NCBI GenBank assembly: GCA_002238725.1
Contig: MPMX01000036.1
Coordinates: 1-44,189 of the forward strand
Reading direction: 5' to 3'
Source of the DNA: Rhodospirillaceae bacterium bin65
GTDB lineage: Bacteria > Pseudomonadota > Alphaproteobacteria > Bin65
Length of the DNA: 44,189 nucleotides
Under the pieces are notes generated by a model. The model worked only from the letters and a program-made list of their open reading frames with translations. It had not been told where the DNA came from and searched no databases. Shown piece after piece: positions 1 through 9,070 of this stretch. Positions within the stretch are counted from its first letter, which is position 1. Every line of letters starts with the position of its first letter. The translations under genes were made by a program, and so were the position numbers.

Positions 1-135
1 ACGTGACCTTGGGATGAACTACGAGGGTTACAAGGTTCGTTGTAGCAGTGACGTTCCCTGAAGCTTATCGAGTGCGAGTGAGGCAAAATGGTCGTGTTCC
101 CACACGTGGTGTAGGAGCTCTCGCCTTCGTTGGTA
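1..135. other. Non-coding left edge of lower GC, possibly structured RNA or a mobile-element remnant
   Basis: No convincing reading frame crosses this stretch on either strand. The longest open run from the left edge stops near position 60. Base composition is visibly lower in GC than the genes to the right. A small hairpin (CGTGT, loop TCCC, ACACG) lies at about 93-106. The alternation of short pairable segments is reminiscent of a group II intron or another structured RNA, but no diagnostic domain V was recognised. What is seen is non-coding DNA; the intron idea is a weak inference. Confidence 0.3.
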
Positions 136-203
136 GCTGTGGGTAAGCAGCCCGCCGCAGCGACCGCCGCGAGTCTGGCGGCGGCGGGCTGCTTACCCAC
201 AGC
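136..203. repeat. 23-bp perfect inverted repeat with 22-nt loop
   Basis: The arm at 136-158 (beginning GCTGTGGGTAAGC) is the exact reverse complement of 181-203 (ending GCTTACCCACAGC), with a 22-nt GC-rich loop between. It lies about 55 nt beyond the stop of the terminase-like gene on the minus strand. It could therefore end that transcript, but no T-run follows on either strand. Perfect arms this long are also typical of mobile-element ends. It separates the lower-GC left edge from the phage-type gene. Confidence 0.8.
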
Positions 204-256
204 GGAGGCCATCGCGGTTCCGGTTTAGGGTTGGGCGCTTGCAACGACCCGGACCC

Positions 257-655
257 TTAGGAGGAACCACGATGACCGACGACATGATGATCGGACAGCT
301 CGGCCTGCAGCTTGACGACGCGCAGCATGAGCGACGCGGAGCCCTTCTCCACCGCGGCGTCCCAAGCCTGTCCGAGCCGGCCGAGCAGGATCTGGGCCTC
401 CTCGTGCTCGACCGCCCGCCAGGCCGCCCGGAAGTCCCGCACCCGTTCGGCGATGGCGGGCCGGTCCAGCAACTCGTGCCCGGTCTGCCGGGCCGAGCCC
501 TTGGCATAGCCTGCCTCCCGCCCCGACCCGGCGGCGTTGCCGGTGGCGGCGTAATGCCGGCAGAAATCCTTCTGACGGAGGGTGAGGCGCGCATCCGGGG
601 GCGGAGCGCAATCGGATGCGGATTCGTCACGGGCGGTCGGCACAACTATCGACAT
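257..655 (-). CDS. Terminase small subunit-like protein (orphan phage gene)
   Basis: This 132-residue protein has, after a short variable N-terminus, the segment LTLRQKDFCRHYAATGNAA followed by AGYAKGSARQTGHELL and a RPAIAERV-type helix. This is the usual layout of terminase small subunits (Terminase_2 family), where the N-terminal helix-turn-helix binds packaging-site DNA and recruits the large subunit. The C-terminal half is predicted helical (AWRAVEHEEAQILLGRLGQAW). The start at 655 is preceded by an AAAGGAAA ribosome site about 8 nt upstream. No large terminase, portal or capsid gene lies next to it, and the downstream side (1-256) is non-coding. It is therefore probably a prophage remnant or part of a small mobile island. 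The family call rests on the N-terminal motif only. Confidence 0.6.
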   Translation of the reverse strand: MSIVVPTARDESASDCAPPPDARLTLRQKDFCRHYAATGNAAGSGREAGYAKGSARQTGHELLDRPAIAERVRDFRAAWRAVEHEEAQILLGRLGQAWDAAVEKGSASLMLRVVKLQAELSDHHVVGHRGSS

Positions 656-940
656 GATGGATTTCCTTTTGATCGATAAATGTCATGTTCTGTCGGGATT
701 CGCGAGGAATGGGCAGGATATCCGCACCGGAGCGGCCGGGAGTATATGGGTAAACTTATGTCAAGTCGGCGATAATTCAAGGAATTATATCGTAATTTTT
801 GATATTTTTCTTTTTCCTGTCCGGCTGCGACCTCACGGCATTCGCAGCGGCAACGGCTTGGCGTCGGCGTTCCAGCCCGTATAGTAGGCGACAGACAGCC
901 CTTCCCCCGCCGCCGCGTGGCGGCATCGGAGGTCAGCGCC
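656..940. other. AT-rich spacer between terminase-like gene and dioxygenase gene
   Basis: This 285-bp divergent intergenic stretch contains a strongly AT-rich core at about 741-820, including runs such as TAATTTTTGATATTTTTC, unlike the rest of the window. On the minus strand TTGACA (759-764) and TATACT (741-746) are present, but their 12-bp spacing is too short for a normal sigma-70 promoter. No gene or RNA was recognised. The composition fits a junction of acquired DNA and may hold promoters for both flanking genes. Confidence 0.5.
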
Positions 941-2026
941 ATGAATATCGCCATAACTGCCCCCGCCGCACAGGACAGCGCCGACTTCACCGCCGTGCCG
1001 GTCGTCGATATCGGCAGCCGGACCGCCGGCGATGCCGCGCGCCGCGCCCTCGCGGAGCGGCTTGGCGAAATCTGCCACCGCGTCGGCTTCGCCATCCTCA
1101 CGAACCACGGCCTCGAGCCGCGTGTCGTCGGCGACGTGTTCGAGGAAATCGGCCGCTTCTTCGCCCTGCCCGAACCGGACAAGCGCAACATCGACAAGCG
1201 CAACTCGCGCCATTTCCGCGGTTGGGAGCCGGTCGGCAGCGAATACACCAACAACCAGCCGGACATGCGCGAGCAAATCGACCTGTGGACCGACCATCCG
1301 GCCCGCGCGCCCGACGCGATGCCCCGCTATCTGCGCCTGCTCGGGCCGAACCAGTGGCCGCCGGAAGACGTGGCGCCCGGCTTCAAGCCAGCGCTCGACC
1401 GCTGGCTGGCCGAAATGCCGTTGCTGGCCGACGACCTGTTGCGCCTGCTCGCGCTCAGCCTGGGTCTGGAGGAGAACCATTTCGACCGGCTGTTCGGGGC
1501 GGAGCGCATGTCGCTCACCAAGCTGATCGGCTATCCCGAGACCCCGCCCGGCCAGTTCGGCGTCAACCCCCATCACGACGCCGGCTTCCTGACCCTTCTC
1601 GCGCCGGGCAAGACGCCGGGCCTGGAGATCGAGAACGCCAACGGCGACTGGATTCCGGTTCCGGTCGTGCCGGACTCCCTGGTCCTCAACCTGGGCGAGG
1701 TGCTACAGAAGATGACCGGCAACTATTTCGTCGCCACGCCGCACCGGGTGGTGACGCGGGAGCCGCGCCTCTCGGCCGGCTATTTTCACGGGCCTTCGCT
1801 CGACACGGCCCTCGACCCGCTGCCGCTCGACCCGCATTTCTCCGAAGCCGTGGCGCGCAGCCCGCGTCACGCCGGCGCCGGGTTCATGGCCCAGCGCAAC
1901 GAAACCGAAGCCGGCGTCGCCCCGATGCAGAGCAAGCACCATCCCGGCACCTACGGCGAGCAGCTGTGGAACTATTTCTCGCGCAGCTATCCCGACAACG
2001 TCGCGCGCTACTATCCGGACGGCTGA
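941..2026 (+). CDS. 2-oxoglutarate/Fe(II)-dependent dioxygenase, isopenicillin N synthase-like family
   Basis: This 361-residue cytosolic oxygenase has a DIOX_N-type N-terminal region (VPVVDIGS near residue 20, GFAILTNHGL at 50-59) followed by the 2OG-FeII_Oxy jelly-roll core. The iron ligands are visible as H211-x-D213 in NPHHDAGF and H268 in ATPHRVV. R276-x-S278 (RLS) is the expected 2-oxoglutarate-binding pair. Family members oxidise small organic substrates using O2, often with 2-oxoglutarate decarboxylation; the substrate here cannot be read from sequence. The start at 941 was chosen over an in-frame GTG at 917 because GGAGGT (928-933) sits 7 nt upstream of it. It is transcribed alone and its 3' end overlaps convergently by 16 nt with the cupin gene. 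It may be an accessory oxygenase of the sulfur cluster or unrelated. Confidence 0.85.
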   Translation: MNIAITAPAAQDSADFTAVPVVDIGSRTAGDAARRALAERLGEICHRVGFAILTNHGLEPRVVGDVFEEIGRFFALPEPDKRNIDKRNSRHFRGWEPVGSEYTNNQPDMREQIDLWTDHPARAPDAMPRYLRLLGPNQWPPEDVAPGFKPALDRWLAEMPLLADDLLRLLALSLGLEENHFDRLFGAERMSLTKLIGYPETPPGQFGVNPHHDAGFLTLLAPGKTPGLEIENANGDWIPVPVVPDSLVLNLGEVLQKMTGNYFVATPHRVVTREPRLSAGYFHGPSLDTALDPLPLDPHFSEAVARSPRHAGAGFMAQRNETEAGVAPMQSKHHPGTYGEQLWNYFSRSYPDNVARYYPDG

Positions 2027-2541
2027 AGCGCCGCTTCCGCTTCCACGATGGGGGACCGCGGGATGAAGTCCTGGTTGGCGCCCTCGATCCGAATCAGCCG
2101 GGTCGGCCTCGTCCGCTTCGGCGAATGGACCGCGCCGACGCCGTAAAAGTGGGCGTCGCCGGGCCGAAGCGTATAGGTCCGGTCCGGGACGACGCGGGAC
2201 GGATCGCCGCCGCCGCCCGCGTCGACAATGCGCCAGTCGGTCATTTCCGTCGTACCTTCGGCCTGGCCGTAGATCGCCCAGGTCGTGCCGTGGTCGTGCG
2301 GCTTGCCGACCGACGCGCCGGCATTGACATGGCCGCAGATGCAGAAGCCGAGGTCCGGGTCCTCATACAGGATTTTCCGCACGCCTTCGCCGTCCTTGCG
2401 GTCGGGCAGCATGGCCGCGGTGAACTTCCGGTCTTTCAGGGCATCGCTCAGGATCGCGCACAATGCCGCCGCCCCGTCCGGGACCGGAGAAGCCTTCATC
2501 GCGTCGCGCAACCGCTGCGCCAGGGTATCCAGGGTCATCAT
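2011..2541 (-). CDS. Cysteine dioxygenase-like cupin (thiol dioxygenase)
   Basis: This 176-residue single-cupin protein resembles bacterial cysteine/3-mercaptopropionate dioxygenases, which use Fe(II) and O2 to oxidise a thiol to a sulfinate. The 3-His iron site is visible: H82 and H84 in [13 protein letters not shown] and H139 in GAVHSP, with spacing almost identical to mammalian CDO (86, 88, 140). The position of the Cys-Tyr crosslink cysteine is a glycine (IYGQ), as in many bacterial homologues. Its ATG overlaps the pta stop (ATGA at 2541-2538), so translation is probably coupled to pta. This ties a thiol-oxidising enzyme to the sulfonate pathway. Substrate (cysteine, cysteamine, mercaptopropionate or another thiol) is undetermined. 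Confidence 0.8.
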   Translation of the reverse strand: MMTLDTLAQRLRDAMKASPVPDGAAALCAILSDALKDRKFTAAMLPDRKDGEGVRKILYEDPDLGFCICGHVNAGASVGKPHDHGTTWAIYGQAEGTTEMTDWRIVDAGGGGDPSRVVPDRTYTLRPGDAHFYGVGAVHSPKRTRPTRLIRIEGANQDFIPRSPIVEAEAALQPSG

Positions 2542-3497
2542 GTCTTAACGTCCGCCGCTTGCGCCGCCGTGACGGCAATCATGTGATAGACATCGTCTTC
2601 TGTACAGCCCCGCGACAGGTCGTTGGCCGGCCGGGCGAGGCCCTGCAGGGTCGGGCCGAGGGCGATCGCGCCGCCCAGCCGCTGGGCGATCTTGTAGCCG
2701 ATATTGCCCGCGTTGAGGTCCGGGAAGATCAGCACGTTGGCCTGCCCGGCGACCGGCGAGGCCGGCGCCTTCGACGCTGCAACATCGGGCGCCAGCGCGG
2801 CATCGACCTGCAAATCGCCATCGACGGCGAGGCCCGGCTCCTGCTCCCGCACCAGCGCGGTCGCCCGCTGGACGGCGGCGACCTTGCCGTGCGCGGCGCT
2901 GCCCTTCGTGGAGAAGGACAGCATGGCGACCCGCGGCGTACCGCCGACCAGCTGGCGGTAGCTCTGCGCCGACGCCCGCGCAATCGCGGCAAGCTCTTCC
3001 TCGTTCGGCGCCACGACCAGGCCGCAATCGGCGAAGATCAGCGCCCGGTCCGGCCAGACCATCAGGAAGAAGCTGGAGACGAGGGCGTAATCCGGATGCT
3101 TGCCGATGACCTGCAACGCCGTGCGGACGGTGTCGGACGAGGTATGGATCGCACCGCCCAGCGTGCCGTCGGCCAATCCCTCGCGCACCATCAGCGCGGC
3201 GAAGGTCAGCGGATTGCGCACCGCTTCGCGCGCCGCTTCCCGGTCGACGCCGTGATGCTTGCGCAGGGACCAGTAGGTTTCGGCCAGCCGGTCCGCATCC
3301 GGCGCCTCCGCCGGAGAGATAACGTCCACGCCCGCCCCGGCCACGCCGCCTTCGGCGCGCAACAGCGTAATCTTCGCCAGCCGGTCGGCCGCCGCCCGCT
3401 GCGCCGCTGCCGCGATCCGCGGATCGTCGCCCTCCGGCAGCACGATATGCGGCCTGAGCGCCCGGGCGCGGTCGGCAAGGGTATCGAGTACGGACAC
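2538..3497 (-). CDS. pta: Phosphate acetyltransferase
   Basis: This 319-residue enzyme is the short, single-domain PTA/PTB type. It would convert acetyl phosphate plus CoA to acetyl-CoA and phosphate. It begins [27 protein letters not shown], the normal N-terminus of the family, and contains the conserved stretch [18 protein letters not shown], a central [15 protein letters not shown] and a C-terminal [21 protein letters not shown] chose the GTG at 3497. The reading frame stays open upstream to 3716, but the extra residues do not look like coding sequence and would overlap the divergent DUF1326 gene. In sulfonate degraders Pta works directly after Xsc. Here xsc lies 1.7 kb upstream on the same strand, separated by two unrelated genes. 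Only a weak ribosome site is seen. Confidence 0.93.
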   Translation of the reverse strand: MSVLDTLADRARALRPHIVLPEGDDPRIAAAAQRAAADRLAKITLLRAEGGVAGAGVDVISPAEAPDADRLAETYWSLRKHHGVDREAAREAVRNPLTFAALMVREGLADGTLGGAIHTSSDTVRTALQVIGKHPDYALVSSFFLMVWPDRALIFADCGLVVAPNEEELAAIARASAQSYRQLVGGTPRVAMLSFSTKGSAAHGKVAAVQRATALVREQEPGLAVDGDLQVDAALAPDVAASKAPASPVAGQANVLIFPDLNAGNIGYKIAQRLGGAIALGPTLQGLARPANDLSRGCTEDDVYHMIAVTAAQAADVKT

Positions 3498-3520
3498 GGC
3501 TACGCTCGCTGTTGCCAGCC

Positions 3521-3605
3521 CCTGTTGTGCATCGGCGCCTGAACGCAGAGAAGGTTCGGATCGTCGCAAAGCCTGTTGTGCATTCCGGCGGCAACCCCAT
3601 ACTAT
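3521..3605. promoter_or_regulatory. Divergent control region with two 12-bp direct repeats and a plausible promoter
   Basis: CCTGTTGTGCAT occurs twice, at 3521-3532 and 3572-3583, with starts 51 bp apart (about five helical turns, so the copies would lie on one DNA face). The second copy overlaps a possible -35 box TTGTGC (3576-3581), which is followed after 18 bp by TACTAT (3600-3605) as a -10 box for the DUF1326 gene starting at 3640. The first copy lies 24 bp upstream of the pta GTG on the other strand. The repeats are seen; regulator binding is inferred. Confidence 0.45.
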
Positions 3606-3639
3606 TCGCACGGAGATCGCGACGGTATTGGAGGCTCTC

Positions 3640-4287
3640 ATGGCGGATACGCCGAACTGGCACATCGTCGGCGACTGGTTCGACAATTGCAGTTGCGCCG
3701 TCGCCTGCCCCTGCACCTTCGCCCAGCCGCCGGATAACGGCTATTGCGACGGGGTGCTGTTCTGGCACGTCACGCGCGGGCATTACGGCGACACCGTCCT
3801 CGACGACCTCGCCTTCGTGCGGGTCGGCCGCTGGGAGGGCGATCTGTGGGCCGGCAAGGTCAAGGGCCGGGCCGGCGTTTTCGTCGACGACCGGGCCGAC
3901 GACGCCCAGGCCGAGGCGCTGGCGGCCATCATCGGCGGCCGCGCGGGGGGCTTCATGGGCAAGGTCAACGCCCTGTTCTCCGAGGGCCGGACGGTCCTCG
4001 GCATGGAACGCGCCAAGATATCCTTCGAGATCGCGCCCGACCAGTCGCGCTGGGGCGTCGACATCGCGGGTAAGGTCAAGGCCTGGGCGGAGGCGTTGAC
4101 CGGACCGACCAGCAATCCGGGCGAATATCCGCGGCTCGCCAACGCGCCGGGATCGGAAACCGGGCCCGGGCCGCAACTCGTGACCTGGGGCAAGTCGGCC
4201 GTGTGCAAGGTCGACGCCTTCGGCTTCGACTTTTCCTGGGACGTCAACTCCGCCAAGCACATCCCGTTCGACTGGACGGGGCCGTAA
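3640..4287 (+). CDS. DUF1326 domain protein
   Basis: This 215-residue soluble protein begins [19 protein letters not shown], the cysteine-rich opening typical of DUF1326, and carries no signal peptide. The CSC and CPC cysteines (near residues 17-26) look suited to metal binding or redox chemistry. The biochemical function of the family is unknown. The ATG at 3640 follows a GGAGG ribosome site at 3630-3634. An in-frame TTG at 3628 would place the start on top of that site and was rejected. DUF1326 genes are commonly found beside DUF2182 membrane-protein genes, and here the partner follows convergently after 17 nt. The pair interrupts the minus-strand sulfonate genes. Confidence 0.85.
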   Translation: MADTPNWHIVGDWFDNCSCAVACPCTFAQPPDNGYCDGVLFWHVTRGHYGDTVLDDLAFVRVGRWEGDLWAGKVKGRAGVFVDDRADDAQAEALAAIIGGRAGGFMGKVNALFSEGRTVLGMERAKISFEIAPDQSRWGVDIAGKVKAWAEALTGPTSNPGEYPRLANAPGSETGPGPQLVTWGKSAVCKVDAFGFDFSWDVNSAKHIPFDWTGP

Positions 4288-4304
4288 GTCCCGGGCAAGA
4301 GCGA

Positions 4305-5063
4305 TTAGATCACCATTGCGGCGCCGGCGGCAATCAGGGCCGCGCTGTAGAGCCAGGTCAGCCACCCCGGCATTTGCGGCCATTTCTCAAGCGCCACCGC
4401 GAGGGTCAGGAACGCGATCCAGACCGGATTCATGACGCCGGCGACGAACAGCAGCAGCATCAGCGCCCAGCAGCACCCCGCGCAATAGAGTCCGTGCTTC
4501 AGGCCCATGGCGAAGGCGCCGCGCGTACCGTCGCGCCATTCGGCCATCAGGAAACCGAGCGGCGTCCGGCAATGTCTGAGGCAGGCCTGCTTCAGCGGCG
4601 TCAGCTGATAGAGGCCGGCCAGGATCAGCAGACCCGCGGTCAATCCGCTGGAGCTGCTGACGATCATCGGCGTCAGCATGCCGCTCGCCTGCAATGCCCA
4701 TTGCGCGCCGGCGGCGAGCGCGGAGAAGCCGATCCACACGAGCAGATACGCGCCGCCGAAGGCCAGGGACCGCGACGTCGCCCGCCCGGCCTGAGCATTG
4801 CGGCGCTCCAGGCCGTCGAAGGCCAGGATCATGGGCGCGGCCGAGGGCAGCATCATGGCAATCATCATGCCGCCCCACATGACGACGACGGCAGCCGCCG
4901 TCGCCCAGGACCAGGCCGTGTCGAGCGGCATCGCCAGCCGGACGAGCGGATGGGACATGCTGAGGGTCATCCAGGCGACGAATGCCCAGCCCGCCACGAA
5001 GACGAGCCCCATTGCAGTCAGGATTTCAGCGTGGCGAAGCGCCTGGCGGACGATTGCGTGCAT
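4305..5063 (-). CDS. DUF2182 integral membrane protein
   Basis: This 252-residue membrane protein has about six to seven hydrophobic segments. Family-typical sequences are MWGGMMIAMMLPSAAPMIL (near residues 62-80) and the C-terminal HGLYCAGCCWALMLLLFVAG, with a cysteine cluster that suggests metal handling. Members are annotated only as predicted metal-binding integral membrane proteins; the substrate is unknown. It is convergent with the DUF1326 gene, its usual genomic partner. A 29-nt palindrome (5096-5124) separates its start from the end of xsc, so it is probably transcribed separately from the sulfoacetate operon. Confidence 0.82.
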   Translation of the reverse strand: MHAIVRQALRHAEILTAMGLVFVAGWAFVAWMTLSMSHPLVRLAMPLDTAWSWATAAAVVVMWGGMMIAMMLPSAAPMILAFDGLERRNAQAGRATSRSLAFGGAYLLVWIGFSALAAGAQWALQASGMLTPMIVSSSSGLTAGLLILAGLYQLTPLKQACLRHCRTPLGFLMAEWRDGTRGAFAMGLKHGLYCAGCCWALMLLLFVAGVMNPVWIAFLTLAVALEKWPQMPGWLTWLYSAALIAAGAAMVI

Positions 5064-5095
5064 CGCCGTTCGCTCCGGGGTGCGTGACCGGATTC

Positions 5096-5124
5096 GTAGG
5101 GGAGGGTTTGAAACCCTCCCCTAC
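5096..5124. repeat. 29-nt near-perfect palindrome with GGTTTGAAACC core
   Basis: GTAGGGGAGGGTTT (5096-5109), a single central G, and AAACCCTCCCCTAC (5111-5124) form 14-bp perfect arms. It lies about 58 nt beyond the xsc stop in the direction of transcription, so it could end or stabilise the 3' end of the sulfoacetate operon. No T-run follows. A related hairpin with the same GTTTGAA core lies at 24605-24625, which suggests a dispersed repeat family rather than a plain terminator. Confidence 0.75.
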
Positions 5125-5182
5125 ACCTTTGGGTCCACAATCGCCTTTGACAATAGCCCCGGTGTCGCCCCGCCCCGATCCC

Positions 5183-6961
5183 CTACGCCGCCTGTTGGGC
5201 GCGCATGTCGGCGGGGTCGATGCCGGCGACCTCGACCGGCTTCTTCATGGCGTCGCGGCGGAAGGGTTCGCCCAGTTCCTGGTTGAGCAGCACCTCGATG
5301 AAAGTTGTCACGCCGTCCTTCATCTGGGCGTCGACCGCCTTCTTCAGTTCGTCCGTCAGCCGGTCCATCGACATGACCTGCACGCCCCTGAGGCCGCAGG
5401 CCTCGGCGATCCGGGCAAAGTGCACGTCGAGGTCGAGCTCGGTGCCGACGAAATTGTCCTCGAACCACAGGGTCGTATTCCGTTTCTCGGCGCCCCACTG
5501 GTAGTTGCGGAAGATGACCATCGTGATGGCTGGCCACTCCTCCCGCCCGCAGGCGGTCATTTCGTTCATCGAGATGCCGAACGCGCCGTCGCCGGCGAAG
5601 CCGATCACCGGCGTGTCCGGGCAGCCGATCTTGGCGCCGACGATCGCCGGGAAGCCGTAGCCGCAGGGTCCGAACAGGCCGGGCGCAAGGTATTTCCGGC
5701 CCTGCTCGAAGGTCGGATAGGCGTTGCCGATGGCGCAGTTGTTGCCGATGTCCGACGAAATGATGGCGTCGCCCGGCAATGCCGACTGGATGGCGCGCCA
5801 GGCCATGCGCGGGCTCATCCTGTCCGGCTCGCGGGCGCGGGCGCGCTCGTTCCACGTCGTGCCCGGATCGTCGTCCTCGTGGTCCATGCCGCTCAGGGCC
5901 TGCAGCCAGGCCGAGCGCGTGTGGTGGATCGCCGACAGGCGGGTCTCCCGGTCGGTGTCGCCGGCATCCGGGGCGAGATTTTCAAGAATCTGTTCGGCGA
6001 CCAGCCTGGCGTCGCCGGCGATGCCGATCGCCACCGGCTTGGTCAGGCCGATTCGGTCCGGGTTGAGATCGACCTGGATCAGCTTCGCGGTCTTCGGCCA
6101 GTAGTCGATGCCGTAGCCCGGCAGGGTCGAGAAGGGGTTGAGCCGCGTGCCGAGCGCGAGCACGACATCGGCCTTCCCGATCAGCTCCATGGCGGCGCGC
6201 GAGCCGTTGTAGCCGAGCGGGCCGACGGACAGCGGATGGCTGCCGGGAAAGGCGTCGTTGTGCTGATAGTTGCAGCAGACCGGGGCGCCCAGTCGCTCCG
6301 CCAGTTCGCGCGAGGCGTCGATGGCGCCGCTCAGCACCACGCCGGCGCCGTTCAGGATGACCGGAAAGCTTGCCTCCGAAAGCAGCCCGGCGGCAGCCTC
6401 GATCGCCGCCCGGCCGCCGGGCGAGCGCTCGAGGCGCACGATCTGCGGCAGCTCGATATCGACCACCTGGGTCCAGTAGTCGCGCGGCACGTTGATCTGC
6501 GCCGGCGCGCTGCCGCGCCAGGCCTTTTCGATCACCCGGTTGAGCACTTCGGCGATGCGCAGCGGATCGCGCACCTCTTCCTGATAGCAGACCATGTCCT
6601 TGAACACGGCCATCTGCTCGATCTCCTGGAAGCCGCCCTGCCCGATCGTCCGGTTCGCCGCCTGGGGCGTCACCAGCAGCATCGGCGTATGGTTCCAATA
6701 GGCCGTCTTGATCGGTGTGACGAAATTGGTGATGCCCGGCCCGTTCTGGGCGACCGCCATGCTCATCTTGCCGGTGGCGCGGGTATAGCCGTCGGCCATC
6801 ATACCAGCGTTGCCTTCGTGGGCGCAGTCCCAGAAGGTGATGCCGGCCCTGGGGAACAGGTCCGAGATCGGCATCATGGCGGAGCCGATTATGCCGAAGG
6901 CGTGCTCGATGCCGTGCATCTGCAGCACTTTCACAAAAGCTTCCTCGGTCGTCATCTTCAT
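5183..6961 (-). CDS. xsc: Sulfoacetaldehyde acetyltransferase
   Basis: This 592-residue thiamine-diphosphate enzyme is of the length typical for Xsc. It converts sulfoacetaldehyde and phosphate to acetyl phosphate and sulfite, the C-S bond cleavage step of taurine, isethionate and sulfoacetate catabolism. The N-terminal pyrimidine-binding domain has the catalytic glutamate E49 in WDCAHEGNAGMMADGYTR. The central domain spans about 185-330. The pyrophosphate-binding domain has GFAGDGAFGISMNE (454-467) and the downstream asparagine segment FRNYQWGAEKRN. The region QNGPGITNFVTPIKTAYWN is characteristic of Xsc among related decarboxylases. The ATG at 6961 is preceded by GAGGAA. An upstream extension of the open frame overlaps the sucD-like gene and was rejected. 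It is the last gene of the operon, 28 nt after the sucD-like stop. Confidence 0.95.
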   Translation of the reverse strand: MKMTTEEAFVKVLQMHGIEHAFGIIGSAMMPISDLFPRAGITFWDCAHEGNAGMMADGYTRATGKMSMAVAQNGPGITNFVTPIKTAYWNHTPMLLVTPQAANRTIGQGGFQEIEQMAVFKDMVCYQEEVRDPLRIAEVLNRVIEKAWRGSAPAQINVPRDYWTQVVDIELPQIVRLERSPGGRAAIEAAAGLLSEASFPVILNGAGVVLSGAIDASRELAERLGAPVCCNYQHNDAFPGSHPLSVGPLGYNGSRAAMELIGKADVVLALGTRLNPFSTLPGYGIDYWPKTAKLIQVDLNPDRIGLTKPVAIGIAGDARLVAEQILENLAPDAGDTDRETRLSAIHHTRSAWLQALSGMDHEDDDPGTTWNERARAREPDRMSPRMAWRAIQSALPGDAIISSDIGNNCAIGNAYPTFEQGRKYLAPGLFGPCGYGFPAIVGAKIGCPDTPVIGFAGDGAFGISMNEMTACGREEWPAITMVIFRNYQWGAEKRNTTLWFEDNFVGTELDLDVHFARIAEACGLRGVQVMSMDRLTDELKKAVDAQMKDGVTTFIEVLLNQELGEPFRRDAMKKPVEVAGIDPADMRAQQAA

Positions 6962-6989
6962 CGGTCGTTCCTCGCAGAATGCGCTTTCG

Positions 6990-7868
6990 TCAGGCCGCCG
7001 CCCTGAGGCGCGCCGACAGCAGTTTCGGAATATCGCTCGGCACGTCGGCGACGGCGACCCCCGCCGCTTCCAGTGCCTTTCGCTTCGAGTGGTAATCGCC
7101 TTTGCCGCCGGAGACAATGGCCCCGGCATGGCCCATCTTCCTGTCCGGCGGCGAGGCGCGGCCGGCCACGAAAGCCACTACGGGCTTGGCCATGCCGGCG
7201 GCGTATTCCGCGGCCTCCTCCTCGGCGCTGCCGCCGATTTCGCCGCAGATCGCAACCGCCTCGGTCCGCGGGTCGGCGTCGAACATTTCGAGCGCTTCGC
7301 GGGTCGTGGTGCCGATGATCGGGTCGCCGCCGACGCCGTAGACCGCCGACTGGCCGAAGCCGTTCTGGGTCAGCACCAGGCTGAGCAGGGTTCCCAGACT
7401 GCCGGAGCGGGAAATCACCCCGACATTGCCCGGCCGGAAGACCGCGCGGTTGAAGGCGGGCAGGATGCCGGCGAAGGATTCGCCGGGCGTGACCAGGCCG
7501 GCAGTGTTCGGCCCGACGATCCGTGTGCCATTGGCCCGCGCCGCGGCGTGCATCTCCATGACGTCGTGGAGCGGGATATGCTCGGTCAGGCAGACCAGCA
7601 GCTTCGCGCCGGCCTCGCAGGCGTCGAACGCCGCGTCCCTGGCCATGGCCGGCGGAATGAACATCAGCGCGACGTCGAACGGCGCTTCCCCGGCCGCCTC
7701 CGCCGCCGAGGCGAAGACCGGCAGGCCGAGATGGTCCGTGCCTGCCTTGCGCGGGTTGACGCCGCCGACCACCGCCGCGCCGTAATCGATCATCGCCCGG
7801 GTCCAGAACGTGCCCTGCTTGCCGGTCACGCCCTGGACGAGGATCCGGTGCTCCCTGCGCAGGATCAT
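6990..7868 (-). CDS. SucD-like CoA-ligase alpha subunit, probable ADP-forming sulfoacetate-CoA ligase
   Basis: This 292-residue protein is homologous to the alpha subunit of succinyl-CoA synthetase. The CoA-binding Rossmann domain is at the N-terminus ([16 protein letters not shown], about 11-26). [11 protein letters not shown] and ISRSGSLGT follow, and H247 in [14 protein letters not shown] is the phosphohistidine, one residue from its position in E. coli SucD (H246). The divergence from housekeeping SucD, and the location between sauS and xsc, point to a specialised acid:CoA ligase. With the beta subunit it would make sulfoacetyl-CoA from sulfoacetate, CoA and ATP, releasing ADP. This differs from the AMP-forming SauT of Cupriavidus necator; ADP-forming SucCD-type versions have been reported in anaerobic sulfonate pathways. 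Malate-CoA ligase is an alternative. Start and beta-subunit stop share ATGA. Confidence 0.85.
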   Translation of the reverse strand: MILRREHRILVQGVTGKQGTFWTRAMIDYGAAVVGGVNPRKAGTDHLGLPVFASAAEAAGEAPFDVALMFIPPAMARDAAFDACEAGAKLLVCLTEHIPLHDVMEMHAAARANGTRIVGPNTAGLVTPGESFAGILPAFNRAVFRPGNVGVISRSGSLGTLLSLVLTQNGFGQSAVYGVGGDPIIGTTTREALEMFDADPRTEAVAICGEIGGSAEEEAAEYAAGMAKPVVAFVAGRASPPDRKMGHAGAIVSGGKGDYHSKRKALEAAGVAVADVPSDIPKLLSARLRAAA

Positions 7869-9031
7869 GCCGCCGCCCCCTGGCCCGGCCCGATTCCGGT
7901 CCGGCCGGCCGCAGCCTGGACTGCGGCCAACACGGCATCGTCCATCAGGTCGTAGGGCCGATGGCCGAGTTCGCGCTCGACCAGGGCGACGGCGTCTTCC
8001 TCGCCGGTGCCGTGGATCGTGAAAAACACCGGGATATCGGGACCGAGTTTCTTCCAGGCCTGGACGACCCCGTCCGCCATCACATCGGTGCGGGCGAAGG
8101 CGCCGCAGAAGTTGACCAGTAGCGAGCGGATGTTCGGGTTCTTCAGCAGGATGGTGAGCGCCGTCTCCGCTTTGGTATAGGCCTCGCCGCCGATTTCCAG
8201 GAAATTGGCCGGCCGGCCGCCGAAATGGGTAATCGCGTCCATGGTCGTCATGGTGAGGCCGGCGCCGTTCGCGAGCACGCCGACGCTGCCGTCGAGCGCG
8301 ATGTATCTCAGTCCGTTGTCGTGGGCTTCGGCCTCCAGCGCCGTCATGCGCTCCGGCGCACCGGTTTCGGCGACCGCGGCCTGCCGGCCGGTCGAGGCGT
8401 CGTCCAGCGTATACTTGCAGTCCAGGCACAGCAGCCGGCCGTCTCCGGTCAGCGCCAGCGGGTTGATTTCCAGAAGCTCCGCATCCAGCGCCCGGTAGCT
8501 GTCGAATAGTCCGGACAGAAACTGCGCGACGGCTCCGGTTCGGCCGTCCAGGTCGAGTCCGTCCAGGGCGGCGGCAGCCTGTCCGGCGTCGAGGCCCCCG
8601 GCGACCTCAACCTCGATCCGGCGCATGGCGTCGGGATCGGCCGCAGCCATTTCCTCGACCTCCATGCCGCCCATTGCGGAAAACAGCACGACCGGGCCCC
8701 GGCTCTCCGGGTCGCACAGCACCGCAGCATAGAGTTCGGCGGCGATCGGAACCTGTTCCTCGACCAGCAGCCGCTCGATCCGGTGACCGCCGATGGTCAT
8801 GCCGAGGATTTCCGATGCCGCGGCATGCGCTACGGCCGGCGACGCCGCGAGACGGATGCCGCCGGCCTTGCCGCGCTTGCCGGCCGGGGCCTGGGCCTTG
8901 ACGACGCACGGGCCGCCGAGCGCGCGCGCCGCGTCGGCCGCCGCCTCCGGCGTGTCGACGACATGGCCATCCGGAACCGGCAACCCGCGGGCGTTCAGCA
9001 GCGCCTTGGCGGCATGTTCCTCGAAGTTCAT
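7865..9031 (-). CDS. SucC-like CoA-ligase beta subunit, probable sulfoacetate-CoA ligase
   Basis: This 388-residue protein has the normal SucC length and order. An ATP-grasp domain at the N-terminus carries VVKAQAPAGKRGKAGGI (43-59). A metal/nucleotide segment LLEINPLALTGDGRLLCLD follows near residue 210, and then a ligase-CoA domain with ANFLEIGGEAYTK and SLLVNFCGAFARTDVMADG. SucC normally reads close to NIFGGIVRCDLIA in the last segment, so the substrate-side loop is altered here. That is consistent with a non-succinate acid but not proof of it. It starts 39 nt after the sauS stop and overlaps the alpha-subunit gene by ATGA, so the two subunits are probably made in equal amounts. Confidence 0.85.
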   Translation of the reverse strand: MNFEEHAAKALLNARGLPVPDGHVVDTPEAAADAARALGGPCVVKAQAPAGKRGKAGGIRLAASPAVAHAAASEILGMTIGGHRIERLLVEEQVPIAAELYAAVLCDPESRGPVVLFSAMGGMEVEEMAAADPDAMRRIEVEVAGGLDAGQAAAALDGLDLDGRTGAVAQFLSGLFDSYRALDAELLEINPLALTGDGRLLCLDCKYTLDDASTGRQAAVAETGAPERMTALEAEAHDNGLRYIALDGSVGVLANGAGLTMTTMDAITHFGGRPANFLEIGGEAYTKAETALTILLKNPNIRSLLVNFCGAFARTDVMADGVVQAWKKLGPDIPVFFTIHGTGEEDAVALVERELGHRPYDLMDDAVLAAVQAAAGRTGIGPGQGAAA

Positions 9032-9070
9032 GCCCGGCCCCGCTGCCCCGGCCTGTCGCGATTCCAGCGC